In this document: positions 14,818-18,732 of the stretch, piece after piece
Layout of the letters: each line of letters begins with the position of its first letter
How positions within the stretch are numbered: the stretch's first letter is position 1
From: an uncultured Butyrivibrio sp.
GTDB taxonomy: Bacteria > Bacillota > Clostridia > Lachnospirales > Lachnospiraceae
Direction of reading: 5' to 3'
NCBI GenBank assembly: GCA_947169985.1
Contig: CAMVRW010000012.1
Location: 1 to 18,732, forward strand
Length of the DNA: 18,732 bases
Program-made: the position numbers and the translations under genes
Notes under the pieces: model-generated
What the model was told of the DNA's origin: nothing
Databases searched by the model: none
The model's input: the letters and a program-made list of their open reading frames with translations, nothing else

Positions 14818-15060
14818 ATGCTGATATTTGTATATACCTTTGCGCTGGTCTTTGTGGCCCTTGTGGTTATCCTGGGTCTTGGAAGTATCCTGACAGGGAT
14901 TGGCGCAGACCCACCGGCAGAGCCGGAAGGCGCAGCTACAGCTGCCATGTGCACCACACAGCTTTTAGGAGAAAAGAGTGGAAGCTGCGGAGTCTGTGAC
15001 GAAGATTTTATTATTGAACAGGATCTGGTATACACCTATGAATCTGTAAATCTGTTGTAG
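14818..15060 (+). CDS. Small single-TM membrane protein with Cys motif, unknown function
   Basis: This 80-residue protein has an N-terminal hydrophobic helix (about 2-29; FVYTFALVFVALVVILGL) and an acidic, Pro/Ala-rich linker (GADPPAEPEGAA). Its C-terminal part has three cysteines, Cys44 and a CGVC (CxxC) pair, and ends in aromatic/acidic residues (DLVYTYESVNLL). I do not recognise the family. The ATG at 14818 is 4 nt after the kinase stop with AAAGGA at 14803-14808; a longer frame from 14761 would overlap the kinase and lacks a ribosome binding site. Tight linkage suggests a role with the kinase/phosphatase pair. No terminator is visible in the 54 nt to the convergent uvrA stop. Confidence 0.65.
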   Translation: MLIFVYTFALVFVALVVILGLGSILTGIGADPPAEPEGAATAAMCTTQLLGEKSGSCGVCDEDFIIEQDLVYTYESVNLL

Positions 15061-15114
15061 GGGATGGATTAAGTGTTTCATACTATTGTTTGTGGATTGT
15101 TTTACTGCAGCTAG

Positions 15115-18000
15115 TTAGAGCATCTTTTTAATATATGCTCCGGTGTAGGACTTCTTGCACTTGGCAACCTCCTCCGGAGTTCCGGCTACCACTACGGTGC
15201 CGCCCTTGGAACCTCCCTCAGGTCCCATATCGATGATGTAGTCTCCGGTCTTTATGACATCCAGATTGTGCTCAATTACTACAACTGTATTGCCCTGCTC
15301 CACCAGTTCATGCATGATCTTAACAAGCTTTTGAACATCCGCAAAGTGGAGACCTGTTGTGGGCTCATCCAGGATGTAAACAGTCTTACCTGTTCCCACC
15401 TTACTAAGCTCTGTAGCAAGCTTTATTCGCTGGGCTTCTCCGCCGGAAAGCTCTGTGCTGGGTTGTCCAAGCTTTACATAACCAAGCCCTACATCGTAGA
15501 GGGTCTGGATCTTACGCTTGATGGTCCTTACGTTTTCGAAGAACTTAAGAGCCTCCTCAACGGTCATGTCAAGGACATCATAAATATTCTTTCCCTTATA
15601 TTTTACTTCAAGAGTCTCGTGGTTGTATCTCTTTCCGCCGCAAACTTCACAGGGAACATAAACATCAGGCAAAAAGTGCATCTCTATCTTGATGATACCA
15701 TCTCCGCCGCAGGCTTCACACCTTCCGCCTTTAACATTGAAAGAAAATCTTCCCTTCTTATAACCTCTTGCCTTGGCATCGGGGGTTCCTGCGAACAGGT
15801 CTCTGATCATGTCAAATACACCTGTGTAGGTAGCAGGGTTAGAACGAGGTGTTCTTCCAATAGGAGACTGGTCTATGGCGATGACCTTATCCACCTGTTC
15901 CAGGCCTTCGATAGCCTTGTGTTTGCCGGGGATGCATCTGGCCCTGTTAAGGTCTCTTGCCAAATGCTTATACAGTATCTCATTGACAAAAGAGCTTTTT
16001 CCGGATCCGGACACTCCCGTAACAATGGTCATTACTCCAACCGGAACATCAATGTCTATATTCTTAAGGTTATTCTCCTGGGCACCCACGATTTTAAGCC
16101 ATCCGGTGGGTTTTCTTCTGACTTCCGGTACCGGTATCTTAAGTTTACCTGAAAGATACTGTCCAGTTATGGACTCCTTAACCTTCATAATATCTTCTGC
16201 TGTACCGCAGGCTACGATTTTTCCTCCGTGGGATCCCGCTCCCGGGCCCACGTCAACAATGTAGTCAGCAGCCCTCATGGTATCCTCATCATGTTCAACT
16301 ACGATAAGAGTATTACCAAGGTCCCTGAGGTTCTTAAGTGTATTGAGGAGCTTATCATTATCTCTCTGGTGAAGTCCGATACTTGGCTCGTCCAAAATGT
16401 AGCATACTCCACAAAGGCCTGAACCAATCTGAGTTGCCAGCCTTATCCTTTGCGCTTCTCCTCCGGAAAGGGTTCCTGTCGCCCTTGAAAGTGACAGGTA
16501 GTCCAGTCCTACATCCACAAGGAAACCTACCCTGGCACGGATCTCTTTTAATACCTGAGAACCGATCATCTCCTGATGCTCAGTAAGTTTCATATTCTCC
16601 AGATAGGTCTGGAGTTCATCTATGGACATGGAAGTGATCTCATAGATATTCTTGTTATCTATAGTTACAGCTAGAGCTTCCTTCTTAAGCCTTTGTCCAC
16701 CGCAGAGCTGACAGGGCGTGATACGCATATACTCCTCGTACTCCGCCTTCATAGCCTCAGAAAAAGTCTCTCTGTAGCGCTGTTCTACATTCTTAATAAG
16801 CCCCTCAAATCTGATAGGATAATCGCCTTCTCCGCGCTGACCCTTGTAGTGGACCATAACTTCCCTGTCAGCTCCGTGGATCAGAACCTCTTTCACCTTA
16901 TCGGAAAGGTCTTCAAAAGGGGTATCCAGACTGAACTTGTACTCCTTAGCTAAAGCTCTTAAGGTTGCGTTACTGAAGCTGGAGTCCTTGTTGGCAGATT
17001 GCCAGCCCATTACCACTATACAACCGTCATTTATGGAAAGACTCTTATCAGGGATCATAAGGTCTTCATCAAACTTCATCTTATATCCAAGGCCAACACA
17101 TTCAGGGCAGGCACCAAAGGGATTGTTGAAAGAAAAGCTTCTTGGCTCCAGCTCAGGGATACTGATTCCGCAATCGGGGCAGGCAAAGTTCTGACTGAAA
17201 TTGAGCTCCTGTCCATCCACAACATCCACCACAAGAAGCCCATCTGCAAGCTGAAGGGCACTTTCTATGGAGTCTGTAAGTCGTCTTCTTAAATTCTCAT
17301 TGTCATCACGAACTACAATCCTGTCCACGATGATCTCAATGCTGTGCTTGATGTTCTTGTCCAGCTTGATCTCTTCTTCAGAAATCTCGTACTGGCTTCC
17401 ATCAATCCTGGCTCTCACATAGCCGGCTCTCCTGGCTCTGTCCAGGGTCTTTTGATGTTCACCCTTTTTACCCCTTACGACAGGGGCCAGAATCTGGAGC
17501 TTGGTCCCATCTCCAAGAGCCATGATCTGATCGCACATCTCATCCACAGTCTGTCTGCGGATCTCTCTGCCACAGTTTGGACAATGGGGAATACCTATTC
17601 TCGCATACAAAAGTCTAAAGTGGTCATATATTTCAGTGACAGTTCCAACTGTTGATCTGGGATTTTTGTTGGTAGACTTCTGATCTATGGAAATCGTAGG
17701 AGAAAGACCCTCTATGGACTCAACATTTGGTTTATCCATCTGGCCAAGGAACATTCTTGCATAGGAAGAAAGGGACTCCATGTACCTTCTCTGACCCTCT
17801 GCAAAAATAGTCTCAAATGCCAGGGAGGACTTTCCGGATCCTGATACACCGGTCAAAACTGTCAGGGTCTCCCTTGGGATCTTTACACTGACGTGCTTAA
17901 GGTTATGTTCACTGGCACCACGAACCCTGATATAGTCATGGATATCAGAGGGAAGAATCCTCTTGGTGGTGTTCTTTTTTGTCATCTTGCTTTCTGACAT
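15115..18000 (-). CDS. uvrA: Excinuclease ABC subunit A
   Basis: This 961-residue ABC-type ATPase finds DNA damage and loads UvrB in nucleotide excision repair. It is full length, with two ABC modules. Walker A1 is GVSGSGKSS (51-59), signature 1 LSGGEAQRI (511-519) and Walker B1 [10 protein letters not shown] (535-544). Walker A2 is GVSGSGKSS (662-670), signature 2 LSGGEAQRI (851-859) and Walker B2 [10 protein letters not shown]. Zinc-binding cysteines are CPDC...CPEC (274/277, 298/301) and CEAC...CEVC (761/764, 784/787). An extra CPNC (140/143) lies in the UvrB-binding region. The ATG is preceded by GAAGGGA. It follows uvrB by 39 nt on the same strand, the usual uvrBA operon order. No intrinsic terminator is seen after its stop. 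Confidence 0.98.
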   Translation of the reverse strand: MSESKMTKKNTTKRILPSDIHDYIRVRGASEHNLKHVSVKIPRETLTVLTGVSGSGKSSLAFETIFAEGQRRYMESLSSYARMFLGQMDKPNVESIEGLSPTISIDQKSTNKNPRSTVGTVTEIYDHFRLLYARIGIPHCPNCGREIRRQTVDEMCDQIMALGDGTKLQILAPVVRGKKGEHQKTLDRARRAGYVRARIDGSQYEISEEEIKLDKNIKHSIEIIVDRIVVRDDNENLRRRLTDSIESALQLADGLLVVDVVDGQELNFSQNFACPDCGISIPELEPRSFSFNNPFGACPECVGLGYKMKFDEDLMIPDKSLSINDGCIVVMGWQSANKDSSFSNATLRALAKEYKFSLDTPFEDLSDKVKEVLIHGADREVMVHYKGQRGEGDYPIRFEGLIKNVEQRYRETFSEAMKAEYEEYMRITPCQLCGGQRLKKEALAVTIDNKNIYEITSMSIDELQTYLENMKLTEHQEMIGSQVLKEIRARVGFLVDVGLDYLSLSRATGTLSGGEAQRIRLATQIGSGLCGVCYILDEPSIGLHQRDNDKLLNTLKNLRDLGNTLIVVEHDEDTMRAADYIVDVGPGAGSHGGKIVACGTAEDIMKVKESITGQYLSGKLKIPVPEVRRKPTGWLKIVGAQENNLKNIDIDVPVGVMTIVTGVSGSGKSSFVNEILYKHLARDLNRARCIPGKHKAIEGLEQVDKVIAIDQSPIGRTPRSNPATYTGVFDMIRDLFAGTPDAKARGYKKGRFSFNVKGGRCEACGGDGIIKIEMHFLPDVYVPCEVCGGKRYNHETLEVKYKGKNIYDVLDMTVEEALKFFENVRTIKRKIQTLYDVGLGYVKLGQPSTELSGGEAQRIKLATELSKVGTGKTVYILDEPTTGLHFADVQKLVKIMHELVEQGNTVVVIEHNLDVIKTGDYIIDMGPEGGSKGGTVVVAGTPEEVAKCKKSYTGAYIKKML

Positions 18001-18039
18001 ATTATTTCCCTTCTATATTGAAACAAAGAGGTTAGGTGT

Positions 18040-18732
18040 TCACAGTCCTGAAGTGAGCTCTTGGTGCACTTTCTTAAGCTCAATGAGTTCATCACGCAGC
18101 ATAGCAGCAGTCTCGAAATCCAGCTCTGTAGCAGCCCTTTTCATCTTCTTCTGAACCTGTTCCATGAGTTTCTCCAGTTCCTGTCTGTCCATGGATTCAG
18201 GTGATTTCTCAAACTTAACCTCTTCCTTGGCAACAGCCTTGGTTACTGCTATAAGATCTCTGACTGCCTTCTTGATAGTCTGAGGCGTGATACCATTCTC
18301 TTCGTTATACTTCTGCTGAATAGCACGACGTCTCTTCGTCTCCTCAATGGCTTTACTCATGGAGTCCGTCATGTTGTCTGCATACATGATAACATGGCCC
18401 TCTGAGTTACGGGCAGCTCTACCAATTGTCTGGATCAGGGATGTTTCAGAACGAAGGAATCCCTCTTTATCTGCATCGATTATGGCTACCAGAGCAATCT
18501 CCGGGATATCCAGACCCTCTCTTAAAAGGTTGATTCCCACGAGGACATCGAACACATCAAGTCGCATATCCCTGATGATCTCAGCTCTCTCAAGAGTGTC
18601 TATATCTGAATGAAGGTATTTGACTCTTATGCCTGACTCTGCCAGGTACTGGGTCAGATCCTCAGCCATGCGCTTGGTAAGCGTGGTGACAAGCACCTTA
18701 TTCCCTGCTGATACCGTCTTCCTGATCTCACC
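18040..18732 (-). CDS. uvrB: Excinuclease ABC subunit B, C-terminal part (5' end outside window)
   Basis: About 230 residues are visible; the frame runs off the right edge ([26 protein letters not shown]), so the N-terminal two thirds of this roughly 660-residue protein are missing. Helicase motif V ([14 protein letters not shown]) and motif VI (QTIGRAARN) are present. A C-terminal UVR domain ([32 protein letters not shown]), which contacts UvrA/UvrC, follows. UvrB is the DNA-damage-verifying helicase-like subunit of nucleotide excision repair. It is transcribed just ahead of uvrA. Any SOS/LexA box would lie upstream of the window and cannot be judged. Confidence 0.97.
   Translation of the reverse strand, partial: GEIRKTVSAGNKVLVTTLTKRMAEDLTQYLAESGIRVKYLHSDIDTLERAEIIRDMRLDVFDVLVGINLLREGLDIPEIALVAIIDADKEGFLRSETSLIQTIGRAARNSEGHVIMYADNMTDSMSKAIEETKRRRAIQQKYNEENGITPQTIKKAVRDLIAVTKAVAKEEVKFEKSPESMDRQELEKLMEQVQKKMKRAATELDFETAAMLRDELIELKKVHQELTSGL

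Noticed and set aside
14469..15035. A 188-codon minus-strand frame across the kinase end and the small membrane protein
   Set aside because: It overlaps two plus-strand genes with good starts and has no recognisable domain or ribosome binding site.
15268..16152. A 294-codon plus-strand frame inside uvrA
   Set aside because: It is antisense to the motif-complete uvrA coding sequence, with cysteine- and leucine-rich composition typical of a shadow frame.

Overview
The window looks like a chromosomal core region of a motile, low-to-moderate-GC Lachnospiraceae-type Firmicute, probably Butyrivibrio/Pseudobutyrivibrio-like. That placement is inferred from the type III glutamine synthetase, the YjfB-family protein behind a flagellar sigma-D promoter, the cdaR-like/ftsE/ftsX/M23/S41 cluster, and AGGAGG-type ribosome binding sites. 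I see no insertion sequence, prophage, CRISPR array, toxin-antitoxin pair or defence cassette.

Layout. (1) 1-1783: a 5'-truncated TrmR-like O-methyltransferase followed by a TrhP-like U32 protein. Together they suggest tRNA wobble-uridine (ho5U to mo5U) modification. (2) 1861-4031: glnN, the 703-residue type III glutamine synthetase, with a hairpin behind it. (3) 4047-6823: a strong UP-element/consensus promoter drives tRNA-Gln(CUG). A terminator follows, then a tight run of acyl-ACP thioesterase, CvfB (S1 domains plus winged helix) and a CPBP membrane protease, closed by a bidirectional terminator. (4) 6854-7115, minus strand: a 62-residue YjfB-like protein with a near-perfect sigma-D promoter. 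(5) 7295-12621: a PucR/CdaR-type regulator, FtsE, FtsX, a secreted coiled-coil LytM/M23 hydrolase and a membrane-anchored S41 (Ctp) protease, in one compact operon with a strong terminator. (6) 12553-15060: a near-consensus promoter that overlaps the end of the S41 gene and its terminator, a heavily structured leader, then a PP2C phosphatase, a membrane Ser/Thr kinase and a small membrane protein. (7) 15115-18732, minus strand: uvrA complete and the 3' part of uvrB.

How the genes fit together: FtsEX should gate the adjacent M23 hydrolase across the membrane. The S41 protease and the PP2C/kinase pair next to it make this a plausible cell-wall remodelling and division module under phospho-control, though that link is inferred from position only. 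The uvrBA pair (nucleotide excision repair) and the tRNA-modification and nitrogen-assimilation genes are ordinary housekeeping functions.

The most unusual item is the leader between the S41 protease and the PP2C gene. It holds two tandem hairpins with an identical tandem-G.A core, CGAG/CGAG, and 7-nt loops. Every stem difference between the two copies preserves pairing. I do not recognise it as a named RNA family and propose it as a candidate structured RNA or cis-regulator of the phosphatase/kinase operon.
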